Positions 53,469 through 61,904 of a DNA stretch of 64,000 nt are shown here, one piece after another. Location: positions 2,232,001 through 2,296,000 of the forward strand of contig NC_009922.1 of the NCBI RefSeq assembly GCF_000018325.1, given 5' to 3'. Below the pieces are notes generated by a model, which was given only the letters and a program-made list of their open reading frames with translations, ran no database searches and was not told the origin of the DNA. The stretch is from Alkaliphilus oremlandii OhILAs. Its GTDB lineage: Bacteria > Bacillota > Clostridia > Peptostreptococcales > Natronincolaceae. How positions within the stretch are numbered: the stretch's first letter is position 1; each line of letters begins with the position of its first letter. The translations under genes and the position numbers were made by a program.

Positions 53469-54242
53469 CTATTGAACGCTTGATGGATATCCTATAATCG
53501 CCGCTCCGATAGCCCCCAAAAATTGGGACTGCTCCGAAGAAATTATCTCTACACCCAATTTATTGCTGAGAGTCGATCTTAGATATGCATTCCTCGAAAC
53601 ACCACCCGAAAAATACACCTTATTCTCTACACCAATTTTACTCACTAAGGAGTAGGTCTTATTGCATACAGAATGTAGAAGTCCAGCAGCAATGGCTTCT
53701 TTGGAGGTTCCTTCAGCAATCAGGCTGACCACTTCAGATTCTGCAAAGACCGTACACATGCTATTGATATTGGCGGGCTCTGCTCCCTCTGCTAAGTCTG
53801 AAAGCTGCCCTACATCAATTTCTAAAGCATTGGACATTACCTGAAGAAATCTTCCCGTTCCTGCAGCACATTTGTCGTTCATTAAAAAGTCCACCACAGC
53901 ACCTTCTCTATTGATTTTAATCACCTTGCTGTCCTGTCCGCCAATATCGATGACCGTCCGAATATTAGGATCTATATAGTGAGCGCCTTTCCCATGACAA
54001 GTAATCTCTGTAACCTTTTTATCGATAAAGGGAAGAGATACTCTGCCGTAGCCCGTTCCTACAATTGCAACAATATCCGTCTTCGTAATACTCAGTTTCT
54101 CCATGACTTCATTAAGGAGGTGAGTTCCTGATTCCCTGGGACTCCACCCCGTAGGAATCAGTGCAGTGCATATGATTTTTTCTCCATTGTAAGCTGCTGC
54201 CTTTGCCGCTACAGAACCGACATCGATTCCTATACTAATCAC
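53469..54242 (-). CDS. HgdC/YjiL-type ATP-dependent activator (ASKHA fold)
   Basis: 257 residues with GIDVGSVAAKAA (phosphate 1), IDIGGQDSKVIKI, and the [4Fe-4S] ligand region DKCAAGTGRFLQ and NSMCTVFAESEV. Such activators are homodimers that use ATP to inject an electron into a partner iron-sulfur protein. It lies 22 bases downstream of the double-cubane-type gene, its expected partner (YjiL with YjiM). Confidence 0.9.
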   Translation of the reverse strand: MISIGIDVGSVAAKAAAYNGEKIICTALIPTGWSPRESGTHLLNEVMEKLSITKTDIVAIVGTGYGRVSLPFIDKKVTEITCHGKGAHYIDPNIRTVIDIGGQDSKVIKINREGAVVDFLMNDKCAAGTGRFLQVMSNALEIDVGQLSDLAEGAEPANINSMCTVFAESEVVSLIAEGTSKEAIAAGLLHSVCNKTYSLVSKIGVENKVYFSGGVSRNAYLRSTLSNKLGVEIISSEQSQFLGAIGAAIIGYPSSVQ

Positions 54243-54264
54243 CCAATCACATCCTTCAACACGA

Positions 54265-55425
54265 TTATGCCGTAACGGTAGATTCCATGGTCTCTAAGAA
54301 AGCTTCTACCCGTACTTTAATTTGTCCTACATCTGAATCTGAATAATCTGTTTCTACCTGTAGAAATGGTAGATTCAGTTCATCACGAACAAAATTTCGA
54401 ACGGTGAAGGATTCGATATTGTAAGTATGACAGGCTTGCCAGGTTAAATCCACCACACCATCCACCTGATATTCTTCCGCCAACCGTTTAATTAAGTCCA
54501 ATCTGCCATTGTTGTTGGTCATACAGGAACAAGGGGTGGATAAATATTTCTCTGCAAGAGCAGTGATTGGCTCCTTGGTTTCGTCCACCAACACATCTAG
54601 TCCCTTATATCCCGTACAATTTTCTAAAGCAACAACACTGGCACCGGATTCCTCTAAAATTCTCAATATCTTTTCAGAGCCACTTCCAATCGGACACCCT
54701 GTTAGTAAAATACGCGGTGCATTCTCATCAAAGGCATAGAGCCCTTTTGCCATCTGCTCTTTCGTTTCAGCAATTAGTCTTTCAATCAATTGAATCCCTG
54801 CTTCTTTATCCACATTGAACCCTTTTAACCACTGGGCAAGCATCATATCCATACCTGTTAGAGGCGCTGGTTTATGTGCATTCAATTGATGGAGCTCTCG
54901 CATGGCTTTTCTTTCTCGATTCATTAGCTGAATGGCTTGTCTTAACTTCTCATCTGTAATGGTGACTTCAAACTTTTCCTCTAAAAAGCTTTTAAATTTG
55001 ACCATTTCATTTTTCCATAAGTTTAGGGAATCTTCATCCTCCGCTGTCTGTGGCAGATTCATAATATGCATCGGTTTAATTTTTCCCATCAGCTCGTACA
55101 TTTTTTTCTTCCCATCACAGGTGGTTTCTGCCAATAGCACATCTGAAAAATAGAAATACGGACATTTATCTGTAATGGCAAATCCATAGCTGGACTTGAT
55201 CAACGGACATAAGTTTCTAGGCAATTCCTTTTCTGCATCCTCTATAGGCGCCTGTGCCGTTCCACAAAGTGTAACGGAAATTGCATCTGCTGCCAATGCG
55301 ATTTCCTGAGGAGAAAATACACAGTACATTCCTACTACTTTTTTACCAGCCTCATGAGCCTCTTTAATCTTTACAGAATTCACGCCTCTTAACCCTTCTA
55401 CTTCTTGCATAACTTCCGGTCTCAT
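54265..55425 (-). CDS. double-cubane-cluster-type protein (YjiM, HgdB-like family)
   Basis: 386 residues of the 2-hydroxyacyl-CoA dehydratase beta-like family. Cys residues at GMYCVF, TLCGTAQAP, RNLCPLIKSSYGF, DKCPYFYFSD, AETTCDG, LTGCPIGSG, PCSCM and WQACHTYN fit the single-gene double-cubane protein, which holds an [Fe8S9] cluster, better than the two-subunit dehydratases. With its activator it catalyses ATP-driven low-potential reductions of small molecules in other species; the natural substrate is not known. There is no CoA-transferase gene nearby, which argues against an amino-acid dehydratase. Confidence 0.83.
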   Translation of the reverse strand: MRPEVMQEVEGLRGVNSVKIKEAHEAGKKVVGMYCVFSPQEIALAADAISVTLCGTAQAPIEDAEKELPRNLCPLIKSSYGFAITDKCPYFYFSDVLLAETTCDGKKKMYELMGKIKPMHIMNLPQTAEDEDSLNLWKNEMVKFKSFLEEKFEVTITDEKLRQAIQLMNRERKAMRELHQLNAHKPAPLTGMDMMLAQWLKGFNVDKEAGIQLIERLIAETKEQMAKGLYAFDENAPRILLTGCPIGSGSEKILRILEESGASVVALENCTGYKGLDVLVDETKEPITALAEKYLSTPCSCMTNNNGRLDLIKRLAEEYQVDGVVDLTWQACHTYNIESFTVRNFVRDELNLPFLQVETDYSDSDVGQIKVRVEAFLETMESTVTA

Positions 55426-55552
55426 TTAAATCCCCCTGCCTTGGTTTATATTTAACATCTTCCAATTAAATTCTATCATTATATAAAAGGGGGGACTAAT
55501 TGGAATTCTCGATATGCCTTGCAAACACTATTTATTTTATCTATAATAGAAA

Positions 55553-55589
55553 AATCCCATTGCTCTAAATTTATTAGAACAATGGGATT
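55553..55589 (-). terminator. intrinsic terminator of the three-gene activase operon
   Basis: AATCCCATTG and TCTAA pair with TTAGA and CAATGGGATT with one mismatch. T residues follow on the minus strand. Confidence 0.85.
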
Positions 55590-55599
55590 CTATATATGG

Positions 55600-56583
55600 C
55601 TATGCTAGTTTTTCTCTATTCTGCTCTATCAATTCACTCCACTTGCCACACTTATCTCCCCAACGTGCCGTAATTTGTCCATCTCTTAATATCTCTACCA
55701 CCTCGCACATATTGGCACAGTCAGAGCATTCAATGCCTCTTACATGGTAGCCGGAGTTGATAATATCGAATCCTTTAAAATTTGTTGGATTTCCCTTTGC
55801 AGCGTGTTCCTGAGCTAACAAACAAGATCCCACAGCACCCATCACATCGTGATTCGGCGGCACAAACACTTCTAGCCCTAAGGCTTCCTCGAAGGATTTT
55901 TTAATGCCTACATTTGCAGCAACGCCCCCTTGAAAAACTACGGGACCTGCAATTTCTTTTCCCTTCGCCAAGTTGTTTAGAAAGTTTCTCACCATAGCGT
56001 CACAAAGCCCTTTGATGATATCTTCTTGGTTATGACCCAGCTGCTGCTTATGGATCATATCGGTCTCTGCAAAAACGGCGCATCTTCCAGCAATACGAAC
56101 TGGATTTTTAGAATTTAGGGCCAAACCACCAAAATCCTTGATATCAATTCCCATGCGGCCAGCTTGGCGGTCTAAAAAGGAGCCTGTCCCTGCAGCACAT
56201 ACGGTGTTCATGGCAAAATCACTGATGATGCCATCACGCAGTAGGATGATCTTAGAATCCTGACCACCAATTTCCAATATGGTTCTGACACCTTCCACAA
56301 AGTTCAGGGCGGCGATGCCATGGGCGGTAATTTCATTTTTCACCACATCGGCACCCACGATCATCGAAGCTAAATTTCTGCCGCTTCCAGTTGTTCCTAC
56401 AGCTCTAATGTTGATATCTTCTCTAATTTGAGATTTGACTTCCTTCAAGCCTCTTTGAACAGCATCGATGGGTTTTCCATTGGTTCCAGTATAAACCTTG
56501 GCTATAATGTTTTTATTTTCATCCATCAATACAATATTAGTACTGACGGAACCTACATCAATTCCCAGATAACAATTTTTCAC
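55600..56583 (-). CDS. BadF/HgdC-type ATPase, CoA-dehydratase activase-like
   Basis: 327 residues. LGIDVGSVSTNIVL, TTGSGRNLASMIVG, LEIGGQDSKIILL, NTVCAAGTGSFLD and GRCAVFAETDM show a complete activase with the cluster Cys. A C-terminal extension (about 285-327, GIECSDCANMCEV) adds three Cys not present in the shorter YjiL type. It overlaps the upstream gene by 26 bases, as expected for a coupled operon. Confidence 0.88.
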   Translation of the reverse strand: MKNCYLGIDVGSVSTNIVLMDENKNIIAKVYTGTNGKPIDAVQRGLKEVKSQIREDINIRAVGTTGSGRNLASMIVGADVVKNEITAHGIAALNFVEGVRTILEIGGQDSKIILLRDGIISDFAMNTVCAAGTGSFLDRQAGRMGIDIKDFGGLALNSKNPVRIAGRCAVFAETDMIHKQQLGHNQEDIIKGLCDAMVRNFLNNLAKGKEIAGPVVFQGGVAANVGIKKSFEEALGLEVFVPPNHDVMGAVGSCLLAQEHAAKGNPTNFKGFDIINSGYHVRGIECSDCANMCEVVEILRDGQITARWGDKCGKWSELIEQNREKLA

Positions 56584-57667
56584 GTTCCTCCATCTCCTTT
56601 CTTCGGCGCAGCAGATCTACAAATGCCTCTAGCCTAGTCATATAGCCCGCTTCTCCAGTCATTTCATCCACAATTAGGCACAGATACGGAATGTTGTGGT
56701 CTTTCTCCACAGTAGGAAGTATGCTTTGGGCTACGATCTCTGGCATACAGGTCAGCGGATAAATCTGTATAATTCCATGAAATCCTTCTTCTGCAAATCT
56801 TACGCCATATCCTACGGTTTCCCTGCCATGTCCCCCAATCATGGTTTTTAAGTAAGGTGCTGCGGCGTCCCAGGTTTCCTGTTCATCGGTTCGCTTCAAA
56901 GGGGTTAGAAGCAAATGCTCCTTTGCCCAACGGCTGATTTTTAAGGATTTATCAATTTCGACGCCTAGACTTCCTAGTTTTCTCTCGATATCCAAGTTCA
57001 CAAAAGATTCAATAATAGTGTAAATTTCCCCGATGATCCCAATTTTAATAATGTCTCTATGGATATCCTCCTCTACGGCCATTATTTTTTTCTTGGTCTC
57101 TTTTATCAGATGACATACAGCTTCATATCCATACACCATTGGAATATCACGATGAAAATTATCGTAATGACGATCTACGGCACCTCTTAATTTTTCTCTC
57201 GGTCTTTTATAATAAGTGGTATCCTCTAAATCATCTACCATCTTCAATACATCCATCGCTTTCTTAAAGGCACGCAATATTTTGTAGGGATTTTTAGTAC
57301 CCGTCAGCTTAAAGATTCTATTGAAAAATGACTTGTAATCTCCCTGTGGCGGATCTAATAAAATAATATCCACATCGTATCCAGCCTCCATCAGGAGCTC
57401 TCTTTGCAATATGGAGTAATAGCCAAAGCGACAAGGACCACAGCTCCCCGTTAGAACAATAGTATCTGCCCCCAATTCAATGCTTTCTATGTAATTTCCC
57501 ATATGAACCTTTAAAGGCAAACAAATAGACTCTGGTGAATGCTTCACGCCAATATCTAAGGTTTCTTTACTGCATTTTGGAGGGATCACTACATCCACGC
57601 CCAGCTCCTCAAGCAATACCTTAATTGCTACATATTGATTACCCATATGCGGAAAGGTTACTTTCAT
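56558..57667 (-). CDS. CoA-dehydratase activase-associated protein (DUF2229-like)
   Basis: 369 residues from the ATG at 57667 after GGAGGAAGAAGC. MKVTFPHMGN, SPESICLPLKV, LTGSCGPCRFGYY and a Cys in PLTCMPEIVAQ followed by IVDEMTGEAGYMTRLEAF match the region that follows the ATPase domains in the large fused activases. It probably forms a complex with the ATPase encoded next. Its biochemical role is not established. Confidence 0.75.
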   Translation of the reverse strand: MKVTFPHMGNQYVAIKVLLEELGVDVVIPPKCSKETLDIGVKHSPESICLPLKVHMGNYIESIELGADTIVLTGSCGPCRFGYYSILQRELLMEAGYDVDIILLDPPQGDYKSFFNRIFKLTGTKNPYKILRAFKKAMDVLKMVDDLEDTTYYKRPREKLRGAVDRHYDNFHRDIPMVYGYEAVCHLIKETKKKIMAVEEDIHRDIIKIGIIGEIYTIIESFVNLDIERKLGSLGVEIDKSLKISRWAKEHLLLTPLKRTDEQETWDAAAPYLKTMIGGHGRETVGYGVRFAEEGFHGIIQIYPLTCMPEIVAQSILPTVEKDHNIPYLCLIVDEMTGEAGYMTRLEAFVDLLRRRKEMEEREKLLSGN

Positions 57668-58619
57668 GCTTCTTCCTCCATTCAATCATATCTAAAAATG
57701 CTTCAATTCTCGTATTGATTCCCGCTTCACCAGTATGCTCGTCTATGGTTAATAGAAGAAAAGGTATTTTTCCTTCCCTCCTTGATTTTCTTTCGAATAA
57801 GTCCTGTATAATGGAATCGATGCCACAGCCAAAGGAGGATAAATAAATGACACCGTCCACTCCTTTATTGTCGGCTAAATACATAGCGGTTCCTAAAAGC
57901 TTTCTTCCGAAGCTCCAAAACATCTTCTTATCTAATTCTCCTGCATATTTATTAATGACGCTAAAATCCAGCATTTCTGGCACAATAATTTCCATATGAT
58001 TCTCATTTAATTTTTTCAGCAAATTCATGGAGCTATAGCTATCATATAAATTATAGGTATGTCCGACCACTGCAATTTTCTTTCTTGCCTCAGATACCTT
58101 ATAATCCTTTAGCTCTCCATCCATTGGTAGATACCCTCTTCTAATGGTATCCTTATATTTTGCATAGCTTTCTAGAGCTTTTACATAGGCTCTTTTAATT
58201 CTTCCATGATCCTTCGTCACATAGTATCCAAATTGGTAGATGGTTTCATCTAAATTTTTTCTGGATTTATTAAAGTTGATTTCCACATCAATCAGTGGTG
58301 GTAGATCCTTAATGGAATGGGCTACCATCTCTGGAAGTCCTGAAAATTTTGGACAGATGTACTCTCTTTCATAAACACTCATCATCTTTGGAAGAAAAAT
58401 ATAGTCCACCCGATCCTTTAAATCCATCACATGGCCATTAAAGATTTTTACAGGCAGGCAGGCTTCATCCACTGTATTTTTTACGCCCTGATCCAATATG
58501 TGTTTGTTTGTTGCTTTCGATAGAATGACCTGCGCACCCAACTCTTCATAAAAAGTCTTCCATAAAGGATAGTAGTCATAAAACCATAAACCTCTTGGGA
58601 TTCCAATTTTAATCGTCAT
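57639..58619 (-). CDS. CoA-dehydratase activase-associated protein (DUF2229 N-half)
   Basis: 326 residues from the ATG at 58619 after GAGAGGAG. KIGIPRGLWFYDYYPLW, DEACLPVKIFNGH, YICPKFSG and LSSFGCGIDSIIQD followed by TIDEHTGEAGINTRIEAF identify the DUF2229 family. It shares the Cys pattern and the DEHTGEAG ending with the gene after it, so the two are distant paralogues. It overlaps that gene by 29 bases. Confidence 0.78.
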   Translation of the reverse strand: MTIKIGIPRGLWFYDYYPLWKTFYEELGAQVILSKATNKHILDQGVKNTVDEACLPVKIFNGHVMDLKDRVDYIFLPKMMSVYEREYICPKFSGLPEMVAHSIKDLPPLIDVEINFNKSRKNLDETIYQFGYYVTKDHGRIKRAYVKALESYAKYKDTIRRGYLPMDGELKDYKVSEARKKIAVVGHTYNLYDSYSSMNLLKKLNENHMEIIVPEMLDFSVINKYAGELDKKMFWSFGRKLLGTAMYLADNKGVDGVIYLSSFGCGIDSIIQDLFERKSRREGKIPFLLLTIDEHTGEAGINTRIEAFLDMIEWRKKHESNLSAYG

Positions 58620-58681
58620 AATACCACTCCTCTCTAACACCTTCCATATTATTGACGGTTATTTCCATTTGTATACTATGC

Positions 58682-60076
58682 CTAAATGAAAGGGCGAATG
58701 AGAACGCCCAGCTTTGCTTTTAGCTTCTGCCAGATCGTACTATTTTCATATTCCTGCAAGGTCATTTCTTCGCTGTTTTTCATATTTCGATTCAGCTCCT
58801 TTAGCATGCTGCGGAGCTCTTCCTTGCTAAATATCATGGCATTCATCTCATAGTCTAGATATTGACTGCGTACATTAAAGTTTGCCGATCCTACACTGAC
58901 GATTTCTTCGTCTACTAAAATGATTTTAGAATGAAGAAAACCATCACTATATTGATAGATCTTTACATTGTTCTGTAAAAGTTCCCTAAAAAAAGAATCA
59001 TTTACCCATCCTACAAAGGGATGGTCTGTATTTTTAGGGAGGATGATGCGCACATCACCACCCTTGTTTGCTATATGCTGAATTGCTTCCAGCATATTTT
59101 GATCTAAAAACAGATAGGGTGTAACGATGTAAATTCGCTTCTTAGCACCCGATAGGAGTTCATAATATTCCTTCTTAATACCAATTAAATAGGCGTCGTA
59201 ACCACTCTGTATGATTTTAATAGGAAGGGTGTTTTCTACTTCTACCTTTGGAAAGTACGAAGCATCTTCCCTTATGGCTTCACCGCTTATGGAATGCCAA
59301 TCCTGCAAAAAAACCTTCTGCATTTCATGCACTGCCTCTCCTTTAATCTTCACCAATGAATCCTTCCAGTTTCCTACCTTTTTATCCCTACCTAAATATT
59401 CATCTCCAATGTTAATTCCACCCATAAACCCTATTTTACCGTCTACAATTACAATTTTTCGATGGTTCCGATTGTTTAATTTTCCTTTGATGATGGACCC
59501 GATAATATTATTATAGGGCCTTATTTCTACGCCGTTTTCTTTGAGCTCTTTTATATAATTTTTATCTAATCCGATGCTACCGATCCCATCATAAATCAAC
59601 CTTACGTGAATTCCTTCCTTGGTTTTTTGAATCAATAAATCCTTAATTTTTTTACCGATGTGATCGTCTCGATAGATGAAGAATTCAATGTGAATATGGT
59701 TTTTAGCACCACTGACTGCTTCTATAATCTCATCGAACATGGTGGTGTCCTCATAAATAAAGGAGGCTTCATTTTTTAGCGTAATTTTGCTCGGTGCACC
59801 TATATTCTCTATTTTTTTTACATTGTGATAGATCCTAAAAAATGTATAAGAAAAAAAGATGAAGTAAACGGCGATGATTCCATAAAAAATATGATGAATT
59901 ACATTGCTTTTAACCAAATGAGTGATGATTGAAGCTATAGCTGCTAAAATCGTAAATATCAGCAGATAAGGATATAGATTGATCAGTATAACATAGTTAA
60001 ATATATCAATGAGGTTCAGGTATACCATCGATAGTGCTAAAAGAATGAATATGATTTCCAGAAAGTTCAGCGTCAT
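58682..60076 (-). CDS. cls: cardiolipin synthase
   Basis: 464 residues: several N-terminal membrane segments (about 5-80) and two phospholipase D motifs, NHRKIVIVDGKIGFMGG and HSKIILVDEEIVSVGSANF. It condenses two phosphatidylglycerol molecules to cardiolipin at the membrane. Its ATG overlaps the stop of a short upstream frame (ATGA). Confidence 0.93.
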   Translation of the reverse strand: MTLNFLEIIFILLALSMVYLNLIDIFNYVILINLYPYLLIFTILAAIASIITHLVKSNVIHHIFYGIIAVYFIFFSYTFFRIYHNVKKIENIGAPSKITLKNEASFIYEDTTMFDEIIEAVSGAKNHIHIEFFIYRDDHIGKKIKDLLIQKTKEGIHVRLIYDGIGSIGLDKNYIKELKENGVEIRPYNNIIGSIIKGKLNNRNHRKIVIVDGKIGFMGGINIGDEYLGRDKKVGNWKDSLVKIKGEAVHEMQKVFLQDWHSISGEAIREDASYFPKVEVENTLPIKIIQSGYDAYLIGIKKEYYELLSGAKKRIYIVTPYLFLDQNMLEAIQHIANKGGDVRIILPKNTDHPFVGWVNDSFFRELLQNNVKIYQYSDGFLHSKIILVDEEIVSVGSANFNVRSQYLDYEMNAMIFSKEELRSMLKELNRNMKNSEEMTLQEYENSTIWQKLKAKLGVLIRPFI

Positions 60077-60129
60077 TTTATTTCCTCCAAATTTGAAATG
60101 TATATCCTAATCATGTCCAATGTTATCAT
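60073..60129 (-). CDS. 18-residue frame coupled to cardiolipin synthase
   Basis: ATG at 60129 follows GGAGGTTAAAG, a near-ideal ribosome site. The frame reads MITLDMIRIYISNLEEIK and ends with TGA overlapping the cls ATG. The cls ribosome site GGAGG lies inside it. It may be a leader peptide for translational coupling; the peptide itself resembles nothing known. Confidence 0.45.
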   Translation of the reverse strand: MITLDMIRIYISNLEEIK

Positions 60130-60321
60130 CTTTAACCTCCATATTTATAAAAAAGGCTTTTGGAACCATTGGTTTCTATAGCCAATTCGGAGTAGATTTA
60201 CGTAAACAGAATTCAATCAATCTAAGGAGTATTCCGATTCAATTATTACTGGAACTTGCGACAACAAGAAATTTTCATAAGAAAAAAGTTCAAGATTGGA
60301 TGACATTCCGTTTGAAATTTT
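60130..60321. other. gap between cls leader frame and GGDEF gene
   Basis: An open frame crosses it on the plus strand but lacks a ribosome site. No promoter or repeat stands out, though the cls promoter must lie here. Confidence 0.3.
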
Positions 60322-60349
60322 AAAAGGCGATATCCAGAGGATATCGCCT
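60322..60349 (-). terminator. intrinsic terminator of GGDEF gene
   Basis: AAAGGCGATATCC pairs with GGATATCGCCTTT around a three-base loop, directly after the stop codon, with T residues following on the minus strand. Confidence 0.85.
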
Positions 60350-60350
60350 T

Positions 60351-61904
60351 TTAAATGTAATTTACTTGATTTTTTCCAATACTTTTAGCTTCATATAGAC
60401 ATTTATCTGCAAGATATATTAAATTGTCCTTGTTGTAGCTATCTACACCGAAGGTTGCAATACCAATAGATACCGTCACCTTGATACCATCTACTGAAAG
60501 ATTTTCAATGGAAAGCCGAATCCGCTCTGCGATATCCTTTCCTCTTTCTTTACCGATATCCTTCAATATGACGATGATCTCTTCTCCGCCGTATCGAGCT
60601 ATCACATCTTTGGAGCGAACATTTTCACATACACATTTTGCAACATTTTTTAGAACCTTGTCTCCCATTTGATGGCCGTATTGATCGTTGGTGCTTTTAA
60701 AATTATCGATATCGATCATTAAAATTGAGAATTTATCTTCACTATAGCGGTAAATCTTATAGATTTCTTCATAGATGCTTTCAAAGGCTCTACGATTCAA
60801 CAATCCTGTCAATCCATCATATTTGGACCAGAGCTTTAAATCACCAATATACTCCATATTAGAAACGATGAGCCCTATATGCCTTGCTATGATCTCTAAG
60901 AAACGTACTTGTCTCTCTGAGTAGGTTTCATACTGTCCATTATCCAAATACATTACACCGATGGCTTTACCATAAACATTTAGGATGGGTAATGTGATAT
61001 TGGAATAGATTCCAAGCTCCATAGCAAGTAATGGATCACATCGTGGATCACTGAGTGCATCGTGTACAATTACGGGCTTCTTCGTCTCTATTGCAATAAT
61101 CGCCGTATGATCCTTAGTTTTTGTTCTGTCTATAGGATACTTAATATCCTTCACATGATCCCGTTTATTGAATGTAGAAAAATGTGGCAATAAAAATTCT
61201 TCATTTTCGTCTAATAGGGCCAAGGTACATTTTTTCATTCCTGTTGTTCGTGAAATAATATGAACAATTTTATCTAAGGGATCAATCTCCCCCTCTGTAC
61301 TATCTTCATTGCTATAGAGCAGAATATTTTCTAAAGCCGTCAGTCCCAGCATATTCTCAAATTCTAGGTTTTGCCTTTCTATTCTAGAAAATACTGCGGT
61401 AAGCTCTCTGGTGACTAACTTTGCTAACCCTTGTAATTCCAATGGTATTTTCGTACTGTTCTCGGGGCTGTAAATAATTAAAAGGCCAACGAGTTTACTT
61501 TGGCTAAAAACAGGCGTGGATAGCAATGAACCTGCATTAATTTTTTCATTAAGCATGGGGAAGGCTGTATTGATGTCTATCTTATCTTCAAAAAACAATG
61601 TCTTTTTATATTCGGGAATTGGTAGTTTGCTGTTAAAAACACCATAGTTTTCTTTAATGTCAAAATACTTCTCCTCATGGATAGCCTGGAAGCCCTTTGA
61701 GGCCCTATTCACAATCAGGGTTTTATTTTCCTCTATGGCATCGATGTACATTGCCCTAAACCCTATTTTTCTGTAAATAAAATTAACTACAACATTAATA
61801 GCAGCCTCTTTACTATATTGCCTGTTGAGCGCTCTGCACAGTTGCATGATATAGGTTTCATATTTGGTTAGTAAATTTACTTCCTCCCGATAACCTGAAT
61901 TCAA
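60351..61904 (-). CDS. GAF-GAF-GGDEF diguanylate cyclase
   Basis: 517 residues: two GAF domains (about 20-180 and 200-345) and a GGDEF domain (about 355-515). The active site is ARYGGEEI. An RSKD inhibitory site lies five residues before it, so product inhibition is expected. There is no membrane segment. The start is TTG 61904, seven bases after GGAGGCG, inside the last codons of topB (TTGA overlap), so translation is coupled to topB. Confidence 0.9.
   Translation of the reverse strand: MNSGYREEVNLLTKYETYIMQLCRALNRQYSKEAAINVVVNFIYRKIGFRAMYIDAIEENKTLIVNRASKGFQAIHEEKYFDIKENYGVFNSKLPIPEYKKTLFFEDKIDINTAFPMLNEKINAGSLLSTPVFSQSKLVGLLIIYSPENSTKIPLELQGLAKLVTRELTAVFSRIERQNLEFENMLGLTALENILLYSNEDSTEGEIDPLDKIVHIISRTTGMKKCTLALLDENEEFLLPHFSTFNKRDHVKDIKYPIDRTKTKDHTAIIAIETKKPVIVHDALSDPRCDPLLAMELGIYSNITLPILNVYGKAIGVMYLDNGQYETYSERQVRFLEIIARHIGLIVSNMEYIGDLKLWSKYDGLTGLLNRRAFESIYEEIYKIYRYSEDKFSILMIDIDNFKSTNDQYGHQMGDKVLKNVAKCVCENVRSKDVIARYGGEEIIVILKDIGKERGKDIAERIRLSIENLSVDGIKVTVSIGIATFGVDSYNKDNLIYLADKCLYEAKSIGKNQVNYI

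Noticed and set aside
54265..55425. 2-hydroxyglutaryl-CoA dehydratase subunit
   Set aside because: There is a single subunit with extra Cys, a paired YjiL-type activator, and no second dehydratase subunit or CoA-transferase nearby. It fits the double-cubane type better.
60120..60323. 67-codon plus-strand frame upstream of the GGDEF terminator
   Set aside because: No ribosome site, no recognisable protein features, and it ends inside a terminator stem.
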